From Semisulcospira habei (lineage: Eukaryota > Mollusca > Gastropoda > Semisulcospiridae): a stretch of 64,000 nt of DNA. Below the pieces are notes generated by a model. That model did not search any database and had not been told where the DNA came from. It saw nothing but the letters and a program-made list of their open reading frames with translations. The translations under genes were made by a program, and so were the position numbers. The stretch lies in assembly GCA_036245525.1 (NCBI GenBank), contig BTPG01000007.1, positions 166,246,976-166,310,975 on the forward strand, written 5' to 3'. Position 1 is the first letter of the stretch; each line of letters begins with the position of its first letter. Positions 34,301 to 46,300 of this stretch are shown piece by piece.

Positions 34301-37300
34301 TTAGAACCTCTTGTCAGAAGGCTCTCGACATTCTTCGTGTCGTCGGTCGTACTGACTGGGGTGCGGACCGTACTGTCTTACTTCGTCTGTACCGGGCCCT
34401 TGTTCGGTCCAAACTGGATTACGGCTCTGTGGTGTATGGCTCAGCTTCCAAGTCTGTGCTACAGCGTCTGAACACAATTCACCATCAAGTTCTGCGAATG
34501 TCTGGGAGCCTTCAGGACATCTCCAGTTCCTAGTCTGTATGCCGAGGCAGGGGAGCCTTCTCTCAAGCTCCGCCGCATCCGCCTCATGCTCAGCTACGTT
34601 CTGAAACTGAAGGCTCATCCAGACAATCCTGCCTATGATTGTGTTTTTAAACCATCGTTTGCAGAGATTTACGATAGCCATCCGGGAGCTGTCCGTCCAC
34701 TTTCTTTCCGTGTCCGACCTCATCTGCAGGCGGCCGGATTGGACCTGGACAGAGTTTCGGAATCCCTGCAACACATCACTCCACCTTGGCTCTTACCAGT
34801 TCCTGAGATCTTGCTGGACTTGACTGCCCACAAGAAAGACTCTACTCCACCAGCCATATACCAACAGAGCCTCAATGAACTGCTTTCAATTTTTCCTGGC
34901 TATTGTCGCATCTATACCGATGGGTCAAAGTCTGAGGATGGGAGAGTGGCTGCGGCCGCAGTGTCCTCTCGTCGTCCTAGACGCCCATTTAAGCACCGCC
35001 TCCCAGACCACTCATCTGTATTTAGTGCGGAACTGCAGGCGGTTCTGCTGGCACTCAGGCATGCTTATCGATCTAGAGAAAGGAACTTCCTGATTCTGTC
35101 TGACTCTCTTTCTGCCCTGCAGGCCCTTCAGGGCACGGGAAATGACCACCCACTGCTGGTGCAGATCAGATAGCTCCATGCGGACTTGATGAAGGAATAT
35201 TATGATATCATTTTTATTTGGGTGCCAGGGCATGTGGGCATCGAAGGCAACAGGATCGCAGATTCTGCTGCCAACGATGCCCGCAATGACCCTGTCCCTG
35301 ACACACAGACTGTTTATAGTGATTTTAGACATGTGGCTAGTGCGTACATAGCCTGTGAGTGGCAGTCTGAGTGGGACAAAGAGGAAGCTAACAAGCTGCA
35401 TGAAGCCCTTCCTAAGTTGTCCGATGGTCTACCTTATCGCTGCGGCAGCCGCCGTGAGGAGACTGTCCTGGCTCGGCTCCACATCGGCCACACGTATGTT
35501 ACGCACTCTTGCTCTTTATTTACTTAAACAGGAGGAGCGTCCATGGTGTTATGCCTGCGACGAGCAGTACTCTGTTCAACACTTTTTGTTGTCTTGTGCT
35601 GATCTAATCGACACAAGGTATAAACATTTCACGGCAGACTCCTTGAAGGTTTTGTTCCGGGATGTGCCCCCGGACAAGATCTTCAGTTTTCTGAGAGAGT
35701 GCCATATTTTTAATAAGATTTGAGCGTTTATAGATTATGATGTTTCTATTATTTTGACCTTTTTGAGAGTCTTTCGACGTTTTCTTTAAAGACCTGTGCG
35801 ACATTTTAGCCTGACATATTTTTAAGGTATATTTACATCATGTCTTAAGACCTTTCTTTTAGTCTGGCTGACCAGATTTTTACCCTTCCCGCTGTGAGAT
35901 GGCCTTAGTTGCCTGCTCGGCGTTAAACCCAAATAACTAACTAACTAACCCTTCCCTCCCTATCCGGTCACATGTATAGGGGTGCCACGCCAGTCGAACG
36001 CTTAGCTGCGTAGTGATAACGTGTTTCGTACCCTTGCTCAGCCTTTCGATACCCTTGGATTCCTGTGGATACATTAGATTCCTTGGGGTGTTGTGCTTCT
36101 CCTTGGACTACCTGTGGTTCCCTTGGACTACCTGTGGTTCCCTTGGACTACCTGTGGTTCCCTTGGTTGGTGTGTAGCCTTGCTTGACTTCTGTCGCTCG
36201 GACTTGGACAGGTAAGGTCTCGGGGCGTACCTCTGTCGGCCAGGTTCTCCTGGCAGGCCAGGGTATGTCCTCGGTTAGCGACTAGTTCGTACACAGCCGG
36301 ACTTCACTACGGCACCGGTCGTGGGTTTTGCTCTTGGGGCCCGTCGTTCGTACAGGCCGCATGCCGTTGCCTCTCATGTGTTCTGCTCTCTGTTGCAGTG
36401 CAAAGACTGGAAACTCCTTCCCTACTGCGTGCTCGACACACGGCGGCACAGGCGCTCGGTGCAGCCCTCACCAGGCCGTCGGATTCAGGCCCCCCTTGGG
36501 GTCGCGCTCTACCTCTCGGCGCCGCGTGGCTTCTGGGTCCCTCGCCGCACATAGCCCAGATTCACTAGACCAGCGGGACACCGCCTGTCTACAGCATAGG
36601 GTGGATTCCCGTGACCAGCAGCGCTCGCCCTGTCTATGGCACAGAGCAGATGCCAGAGTCCAGCGGGACCCAGCCTGTCTACAGCACAGGATGGATTCCC
36701 GAGACCAATCGAACCCAGCCTGTCTACAGCACAGATCGGATGCCAGAGACCAGCGGGACCCAGCCTCCCCCCCCGGTTTCGGGACCTATGGAAGCTTTTT
36801 CTGCCCAGCTCCAGCAGAGTCAGCTGACAGAGAGGGGCTTTTCTCTGACATGCTTTGGCCGGCTGGCATCGATATCTGTTGCCTGTGGAGCTGGTACTTA
36901 GGCCTTTCTCAGATGTTCATCTGCCCTCTTCCTTGTGTGGCCGAGACGCTGCTTGGGTGCTGTCATGCCCTACGGCATTGCATCCCCTTCGGGCTCTCCA
37001 ACACAGCAACCTTGTTCCACAACTCCCTGGCCTGCTGGGCTTCTTGGAGCTGGCGACTCAGGCTGTGCTCCAGTGCGTGGGGGATTCCTTGGAATGTCCC
37101 GACGCGGATCCCTGGCCTGGCATCCACGCGTTGGCAGTCTCGGCCAACCGGGCGGCTTACTATGCGTCCTCCTACGCCCTCGCCGCAGCCGCGACCTGTG
37201 ACCTGTTTCGCTGGTATGCCTTGTTGGACCAGTGCCCGCGCCCCCTGTGCCCTTCCGCTCTCAGCTTCGCCGAGCGCCGCTCGGGAGTCCTCTACCCCTC

Positions 37301-40300
37301 GGTCCCACCTGGCAGGCAGTGCAGGCGGCCTCCAAGGACCTCTGGCTGGGTGCCCCACGGCCACCCTCCGCTTGTTTTCGGGCGGTCGCTGCTGCCAGAC
37401 AACACTTGGGGGGGGCCCTACCATCTCAGAGGGCTTGCAGATTTCCTTTCGCCTCCCCCCTACGCTCCGCTGCTCTCCTGTCTGGATGCGTGTCCCAGCC
37501 AACCAGCGCACGGGGATGCTGTGCGGGACAACATCTCAGCCTGGCTTCTCAGTCTGCGACGGCGGTGGTCACGCGGCTCGACTCCCCGGCCCTTCCTGCC
37601 ATCTCTTCCTAGTGAGCCGACACCAGGCAGCTGGTGGCGCCCTTTTATCGACCTTTGGTGCTCTGCAAGTTCCTTCTGCTCCCCCATTCGGATGGAGAAG
37701 GCGCGGGCCCTGATCGCCACCGTGCGGCCTTGGGCCTTGCCGTCAGTCTCGATCTGGCAGACGCGAACCGGCATGTTCCCATTCACCTGGCCTCTTGGCA
37801 TTTCTGCGTTTTGCCTGTTGCGGGGTCGTCCATCAGTTCCGTGCTCTCCCCTTCGGCCTCTACTCAGCCCCTGGGTGTTCGCGCGGATTGTGGATGTGGT
37901 GGTCGCAAGGCCCATCACTCGTTCCCTCAGCCCCGCCGCTTATTTGGACGACCTGCTCCTCCGGAACCAGACTTCCACCACTCTCACCGCGGACCGGGAT
38001 GTGTTCCTAGCCCTTCTCCATCGGCTTGGCCTTTTTGTCAACAGAGGGAAGTCCGACCTTGCTCATCCCACCGGTTCGTCCATCTGGGTATGGAGTTTGT
38101 GACCAACCGCGACCGAGTGAGGCTGCTGGAGGCATGCGTCACAACGTTGGTGGAGTTCTCTCGCCGGGTGTCCCTCGCGGACGTGGTCCCGGCCCGGGTT
38201 TGGTTCCAACTACCGGGCCTTAGGAGCGCTGCAGCAGACCCCTTCTACTCGCTCCCACTCCAGCTCCATCTCCTGGCCATTGGCGCCCGTCCTACCGCGG
38301 CCTCGAGGCTCCAGTCCCCGTCTTCCCGCTCGTCTGGACTCTCCTCCGGCGGTGGGCAGGCCCCGCCTGGCTTGTCTCAGGAATCCCCCTCCGCTGAGGC
38401 TCTCTCTCTCTCTCTCTCTCTCTGGTCCACAGGGTTCTGTACTGGGGCCCCCTGCTGTTTTGCTTATTTATTAAAGATTTGCCTCTACATATTACTTGCC
38501 AAGATGTACAATTCGACCTTTTTGCTGATGACACCTCAGTTCATACTACTAGTAAAGATATACAGGTAATTTCCGACAACTTACAACAAAGTCTTCATGA
38601 CATATCAGCTTGGTGTATAAACAATTCTATGGTTGTTCATCCAATCAAAACGAAATCGATGGTAGTCGCCACGCGCCAAAAACAGCAGATAACGCCTCTA
38701 TTACTTAACCTTTCACTTAAAGGTAGTCAGGTAGAACAGGTAAACAAACATCGCATACTAGGGATTACAATTGACAGTCAGCTAAAATGGCAACGCCTTA
38801 TGCAAAATAGTAGCAAAAAATCTCTTTATGTTATCAAAACTGAAATATACTGTTCCAGATACCCGTAAACTATTTTATAATGCTCACATATGTTCTCACG
38901 TCGTTTATGCGTCAACGATATGGGATGGATGTAGTGAGGTCCATTTAAAGAGACTCAATTCCCTACACAGACGGGCGGCCAAAATAATCTGCTCTGATTC
39001 ACGCCTAACCACAGAAAAAAAGCTCACAAAAGCAGGTCTCCTGCCTCTTCAGGATCATTTTAAATATAACAAAGCAATTTTTATGTTCAAAGTGTGGAAG
39101 CGCAAAACACCTGAGTACATCTCCACTTTGTTCCACTAGTCTGAGTCCAAGCTTGGAAACATCAGAAAGCTTTTCATAGTCCCCAAACCAAGGATCGATC
39201 TATATAAAACCAGCTTATCCTTCTCAGGGACACATCTGGAATGCTCTTCCCGACCATGTAAAATACACCTCCTCGCTAGCCTGTTTTAAAAAGGGTCTCT
39301 GCAAGTATTTCATGGATCACTCGTAGGGCCTAGGGATGCCTTAACTACATGTATTATATGTCTCTTTCTATGCTGGGTCCAATTTATTCGCAATTAAGCC
39401 TGTTATCGTTTTCGTTCATCATTTGAACTACTGCCTATGTGAACAGTGTTGTCAATTGTTTCTTAGTATTATGTTTTACTTATATGTATGTGCATGTGTA
39501 GATAGTCTTGTAGTTGTTAGCAACGGCAGGTTTGTAAAATGGCGGTGTGGTCGGCTCTCGACCTTTGGCAGACTCGTCCCCTCCGCCGAGAGACCCTGAT
39601 CTCGTCCGACAATGCGACAGTCGTCGCGTGCATCCAGACGCAACCCTCTGCATGCTGCTTGCCGGCTGCTCCTGTGGTGCAGGGATCATGGCGTGTCTCT
39701 CCGGGCTCGTCACATTCCTGGCCCATGAACGTCCTCGCGGACTCCCTCTTGCGGAAGGCTCAGCTCCTGCACTCCGAGGGGTCGCTGAGTCCGGAGATCT
39801 TCCGTCTGATTAGCGCGCGCTGGGAGACCCCGACGCTCGACCGGTTGCGACTTGATGGTACCCTTCTTCGTCCCCACCTTGCAGGGCTCCCTCACTTGGG
39901 CGGTGGATGCTCTCTCCGTCTCTTGGGAGGGCCTCGTGGCCTACGTGTACCCTCCCATGGTTCTAGTGCCCCAGGTCTTGCTGAAGCTCAGGGGCTGCAG
40001 CCCGATCCTTATCCTTGTTGCCCTGTGCTGAGGCCCGCAGTTCTTCCGCCTGCCGCATGTACCAAGCGAAGTGGCAAGGCTTCCGGGGAGGCGAGTTGGA
40101 GCACCTCTCCCCCACGGCGCGGAGGTTGCTCCACCTAGCCGAGTTCTTTCTGTGGCCTTTCAGGAGAGGAACCTGTCTGAGGACAGTGGTGACAGACGCG
40201 TGCCGCCATTTGGGCCACGTGGACCTGAGGGTGTGCCGGCTCTCTCGGACATGCTGTGCCATTTCGGGCGCCAGCGATCAGTCCTATGCTCGCTGATCCC

Positions 40301-43300
40301 TCACTGGGACCTCCCCTGGGCCCTTGCTGGGCTGAATTCGAGCGGGTGAAGCCTCAGCCCTTGGCCAGCCTGGTGGACGTAACCAGCATGACCTGCTTCC
40401 TGCTGGCACTTGCTAAAGCGGCCGAAGTCTGCGAGCTGCACGCGCTCTCAGTGGACCCAGCCTGTCTACAGCTCCATGCATCTCTTGATGACCCCCGCCT
40501 TCTTGGCGCTGAGGCGGCTTCCCTCGGCCAGAGCCCAATTGGTCATCCTGCGCCCAATCATGGGACGTGACCGGACCCAGGCCTCTACCTGCGCATGACA
40601 CAGCCTTCCGGCATGACCGGACCCGCCTTTTCCTGCCGTTTTCCCCGGGCGGGGACCCTATCTCTGCACAGACGATCTCCTCGGGGCCCCACTGGCTCAT
40701 CCCGTCAGCTTACGGGAGCCTTGCCCCAGAGGGCGCTGAGACGCTGCATATCCAGACGCGCGCCATCTGAGTGGTCTCCACGTGCGTCGCGTTTGACTGC
40801 AACTGCGCCGTGAGAGACATTGTGGCGGCTGTCGGTTGGGGGGCGATTCCACCTGGCCTGCTTCTGCCTCAGGGACCTCTCGGGCCAGCGGGGGAACTTG
40901 GCCCTGGAGGAGGACTTCACTGCAGCGCAACACTCCCTCCCGGCGCCTTGGGCGCCATAGGTCACGCTTAGCGGAAATTGTCGGGAGGTTGCCCCTCGTG
41001 GGCTGCGCTAAGTTGTGCTGGCGGGTTTTGGCGGCGGCGCCCACCTCCTTTTCGCTATTCTTCCAAATAGTAATGCCATCGGTAATGTATTTTGAGGAAA
41101 CAAATGTATTTTTCTCTAAAATGTATTTTTCGAAAAATACTTACTGATGGCATTACTCAAATGGCCCTCCCGCCTACCACGCTTGTCGCTGGAGTGGTAT
41201 AGCGTTCGACTGGCGTGGCACCCCTATACACATGACCGGATAGGGAGGGAAGAGAGGCTACTCAGGGTTTCTTGGTAACGACTCTCTAGAGTCGCCTCCC
41301 TGGTTGTGTAGGTATACACAACAGATTCTTAGGCTGAAATTGGTAAGCTAAGTGTATCTTCCATATAGTAATGCCATGGGTAAGTATTTTTCGAAAAAAT
41401 ACATTTTAGAGAAAAAATACATTTTTATTGTTTGATGTTGGTGTTTTGGGCCAATCCAGTTCTGGATCACCCAGTTGGGCTAAAGTTTTGCATGTTTTTG
41501 GTTACCCCTATCTGGAGGGCCGTATGCAGTCGCGCTTTAGAGGAAATTTTCATGTTATTAGATGCTCACATGAACGTGTGCTAGCTGTATGACTATACAG
41601 TGTAGGGCCGAAAGGTACATTAAAGATTGGCACACATTGCATCCTGGGTTACCAGTCACACCAAAACTTTCTTCCCCCATCTTTTAAGTTCCCAAATCAC
41701 AGACTAAAACCTTAAGCCATTAGTTTGAAAATCACATTAGAATGCCAAACTTTAATTTCTGATTAATACCCGATGTGCAAAAAGTCATCAGGCCGACGTC
41801 GGTCCCCGCAATCTGCGAGCGGCCCAATGGCAGCCGACGTCGGCCCAATGGGCCTTTTGCGCATTGGGTATGGACCCTCGATGTATTTTTAGGGTTTCTA
41901 AAATCCTCAGCACTAACCCCTGATTGGCAGTGGACGCAAAATTATATCTTTGACGCAGGCAAAGTGAGCACTGAATAATCCGATGAATCCAAGGAACACG
42001 TGAATATGAATCAGAGAGCCTCATGAGCCCCAAGAGATGCGGGGGCTCATGAGGTTCTTTGCCTCTTGCATAGTTGGCTGGTGTTCCCATTTTTGCAGCA
42101 GTGAAAGGGTTAATCACTGTAAGAATCCCATCAATCCAAGGAACACAGGTATGAGAATTGGGTCAGTAAGAGGCAAAGAACCTCATAAGCCCCTGCATCT
42201 GCTGGGGCTCATGAAGTTCTTTGCCTCTTGCAGTGTGTTGGCATTTTTATTTTGCCTTGAAGGGGTTAACTCCTGTACAGATACCCAGGTTTTCTGCTAG
42301 GATTGTCCATCATCAAGACAGCATTAACCTGTTTTGCCCCAAGGTACCATTTCTCAAATTGCGGTGGTGTTCCCTAACGACTTTGTACCAGTTGCAGGAG
42401 ATGGGTTGACCATGATAATTCAAGCGTATTGCCAGATTAGCTTGGTGCCTGAAGATGCCAAGCTAATCTGGCACTACCCTTGAATTATCATGGTAAAGCC
42501 ATCTCCTGCTGTAGGGATCCGGGGCTAAAAGGATTAAAAAGAATCCGTCCCAGGCACTCTATACAGTCTGTCATGCACTTTGAACATGGCCGGCATAAGT
42601 ACATTAGTACCAGTCACAAAGCAGAGTGTGTACATCAGCAAGAGTACAAGGGGGAGTGGTGGGGTGAGGTTTGTATCATCAGCTAACCTTCCAAAAGTCG
42701 CAGTGGTGTAAGACGCTGTTGGCATAAAATCAGCACGTACGTGTTCCTAATGCGACCGGACGCTTTTTGTTTTTCAAGATTTGTCCATCCTGGTGACAGA
42801 TGGCGTTCCATTTTTTTTTCTGTCCCTGTCAAAATTTATCCATCAAATACAAAGAATTTTGAATGGAAAGCCTGATACCAGCTTCTTTTTTTCCAGTGCT
42901 AAATATCAGCACGTCAATACAGATGAGTGTCCTTGTGGACGACCCAGCGAAAGGAGCATCTTTGACCGCGAGCAGTGCGGTTGTGGAAATTTTGCCATTT
43001 TTTGCCGACAAACGTCTTGCTGCTGTAGCTGGGCTTAATGGCGGCAGTGTCATGAACTGTTTCATCACCATGATCAAACACTGGCTGAGGGAACTAGGTA
43101 AGTGTACTATTATTTACAGTTTTATAATCTTTGCAGTTTTGGGGGTTTTGTATGAAGACTGATTTGTACTATGCTATAGGATATCATTTATTTGGCATAG
43201 TTCAAGGTAGTACTTACTTATACCTGTCACCCCTACCGGGGTATAGGTCGTCGACGAGAGACCTCCAGCGACTCCTGTCTTGTGCTTCTCCTTCGATTTT

Positions 43301-46300
43301 ACTCCAGGTGGTTCCCAGTCTCTTGATGTCTGCTTGGAGGTCTTGACGCTAGGTATTTCTCGGCCTACCTCTTTTCCTCTTTCCCTGGGGGTTCCATGAC
43401 AATGCCTGCCTAGTGATACTGGAAACTGGCTTTCTCAGACTGTGACCAATCCATCCCCATCTTCTTTGTCCAATTTCATTCTCTGCTGTTATCTGCTCTG
43501 TTTTCTCCCAGAGTCTTCAGCTGGAGAAAGGCTGCTCTGGCTTTACCGATTCGTGCTCTGACATCTGCATCAGTGCCACCTTTTTTGTCGATGATGCTCC
43601 CGACATAGGTGAAGGACTCCACCTGCTCCTAACGGGGTGCCAGCAAGCAAGACTGGTTCTTCCCTGGTTGCATTCAGCCTCATTGTCTTTGTTTTCTGTT
43701 TGTGGATGGTGAGGCCCACTTGGGACGAGATGTCAGCAAGCCTCGTGGTCTGGTCCTGCATTTGTTGATGAGTGTGGGACAGTAAAGCCAAGTCGTCTGC
43801 AAAATCATGGTCATCAATCTGTGTCCACAGTGTCCACTGTATTCCGCTTCTTCTCTGCTCTGTGGTCCTCTTCATGACCCAGTCTATGGCCAGTAGGAAG
43901 AGGAACGGAGACAGCAAACACCCCTGCCTGACGCCGGTTCTGACCTGGAGCTCCCTGGTGAACTGCCCTTCATGGATCACGCGACATGTCATACCATCAT
44001 AGCTGCTCTTGATCAGGCAGACGAGCTTTATGGGTACACCGTAATGTCGTAGGAGTTTCCACAAAGTCTCTCGGTCCATGCTGTCAAATGCTTTCTCGTA
44101 ATCCACAAAGTTGACGTACAGCGGGGAGCTCCATTCCAGAGACTGCTCCACGATGATGCGGAGAGTGGCAATCTGGTCTGTACATGATCGGTTTTTCCGG
44201 AATCCTGCTTGCTGGTCTCTCAGCTGTGGGTCAATGGAGCTCTTCATTCTCTCCAGGATGATCCTGTTGAAGACCTTTCCTGGTACTGACAGCAAGGTGA
44301 TTCATCTGTAGTTGGAACACTTGCTGAGGTCGCCTTTCTTGGGAAGCTTGATTAGCCAGTCAGCCGGCATCACCTCCTCTTCCCAGATCTTTCCAAACAG
44401 TGGATACAGCATCTCTACTGTTGTTTCTAGGTCTGCTTTCAGAGCCTCCGCTGGGGTGTCATCTGGCCCTGCTGCTTTGCCGTTCTTAAAAAATGCCACT
44501 GCTCTTCTGATCTCTTCCCAGCTGGGTCTGTCACAGCTGATGGGTAGGTCAGTCTCTGCTGGCTGGATGTCTGGGGGGTCGGGTGGGGTGGGTCTGTTCA
44601 GTAACTCTTCAAAATACTCGGCCCATCTGTCGAGTTGGCCTGCTCTGTCTGCAAAAGGCTTGCCTTCTTTGTCTTTTACTGGTCTTTCTGTATGGCCATA
44701 CTTGCCAGACAATCTTCTGGTAATGTCGTAGAGCTGTTTCATGTTGCCGCTGCCTGCTGCCTTTTCTGCCTCTGCTGCCAGGCCGTCTGTGTAGGCTCTC
44801 TTGTCTGCCCTGATGCTCCTCTTCACCTCGCGGTTGGCTTCCGAGTATTCCTCATGTGCCCTTGCTTTGGCTGCTCTCGTGCGACTGTTGTTGACAACTG
44901 CTTTATTCTGCTTCCTCACTTCTATCTTCTTCAAGGTCTGTGCCGACAGCCAGTCCTTGTGATGGTGTTTCTTGAACCCTACAGTGTCTTTGCAGGTTGA
45001 GTTCAGTGCCTCTCTAACTGCCTTCCACTGCTGCTCTGTGGTGACCGCCTCCTCTTCATCTACTAGTTACTGTAGTGCTTGAAATCGGTTGGACTGCACC
45101 AGTTTGAACTCTTCTCTCACTCCAGTCTCTCTCAGGAGGCCTACATTATAGCGCTGTCTTCTTGTTGTCCCTGTGCTGCTTTTCTTTAACTTGAGCTTTA
45201 TTCTTAAGATAAGCAGATGATGGTCTGAGGCGACATCTGCTCCCCTCCTCACTCGAACATCTTGAAGGGATCTTCTAAATTTCTTGCTAATGCAGATATG
45301 GTCTATTTGGTTCTCTGTAGTATGGTCAGGTGAGACCCACGTTGCTTTGTGTATTCTTCTGTGTGGGAAGATGCTGCCTCCAATGACAAGTCTGTTTTGA
45401 GCACAAAAGTCTACGAACCTCTCCCCGTTCTCACTCATCTCCCCTAGTCCCTGTCTCCCCATCACCTCTTCGTATCCGGTGTTGTCCTCCCCTATTTAGG
45501 CATTAAAATCGCCCATGATGATGGTGATGTCTCGCTCCGCACATTTGTCCACAGCACTCTGGAGTTGGTCATAGAACTCTTGTTTCTCTTCCTCGTCACT
45601 GTCATTAGTGGGCGCATAACACTGGATGATGTTCAGCTTGATCTTTTTCCTGGTTCTAAAGGCTGCTGTGATAATTCTTGGCCCAAGAGGTTCCCAGCCC
45701 ATCAGCGCTCTCTGTGCCACTGGTGACAGCATGAATGCTACACCTTCTGTATGGGGGGGCATTCTCCTCTTCATGACCTGAATACAGAATCATCTCCCCA
45801 CTTAACAGCCTTTTCTGGCCAGACTGCGTCCATCTGGCTTCACTGATACCTAGCAGGGAAAGTTTGTACTTTTACATTTCCGCTGCTATCTGGGCGGACT
45901 TCTCGCTCTGGTACTTGGTCTTGACATTCCATGTGCCCATGATTGTGTCCCTGGATAAAGAGAGGCGGCTGGGTCCTGTGGCTTCCAAAGACTTCCGGCT
46001 TTCACCACATGACGTCATAAATCTTCTGGTAGAAGAACCTTCCTCCTCCAGGAAAGGAATTGCTGTTTGTCTATTCGTCGGCGTTTTTGTAGAAATTTCT
46101 TTATTTGCAGGGTGGGGAAGCTACCCCCACGCCCAACCCCCTTACTAGGAGGACCAGGGGTTTTGTGTCGTGGTCTCCTTCCCTTAGACCATGTTGGTTC
46201 ACGACACCTTATTTCATTTGGTGCACCCCTCTCGCAAGGGACCCCCTATCCACCACCCAGGGGACGCGCCTCAACGCCATATGGTCCCAGGTTATCAGAT

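Larger units (their letters stand above)
29951..35948 (+). mobile_element. I/Nimb-type LINE, full length, inserted in DIRS element 1
   Basis: It is flanked by 12-bp target duplications CCCTTCCCTCCC (29939-29950 and 35949-35960) that split the DIRS terminal repeat. It has a 5' UTR of about 645 bp, ORF1 (Gag with zinc knuckles), ORF2 (AP endonuclease, RT, RNase H, terminal zinc finger) and a tail GGCGTTAAACCCAAATAAC plus AACT repeats. RNase H with a CCHC Gag points to the I group; the Nimb assignment is less sure. A few frameshifts and one stop make it inactive, but the damage is light, so insertion is fairly recent. Confidence 0.9.
29790..41420 (+). mobile_element. DIRS-type YR retrotransposon (element 1), with two nested LINEs
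   Basis: Inverted terminal repeats (29811-29892 against 41306-41387) share GTTGTGTAGGTATACACAAC and TTCTTAGGCTGAAATTGGTA. At about 41073-41163 is an internal complementary region. Its first half (GAGGAAACAAAT) is the complement of the left end and its second half (GTATTTTTCTCTAAAATG) the complement of the right end, exactly as in DIRS-1. Between them lie Gag-like, RT/RNase H and tyrosine recombinase remnants. Removing the two inserted LINEs leaves about 4.5 kb, a normal DIRS size. DIRS elements integrate by recombinase, so no target duplication is expected and none is seen. All genes are frameshifted. It sits in SHPK intron 3, same orientation as the gene. Confidence 0.9.
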
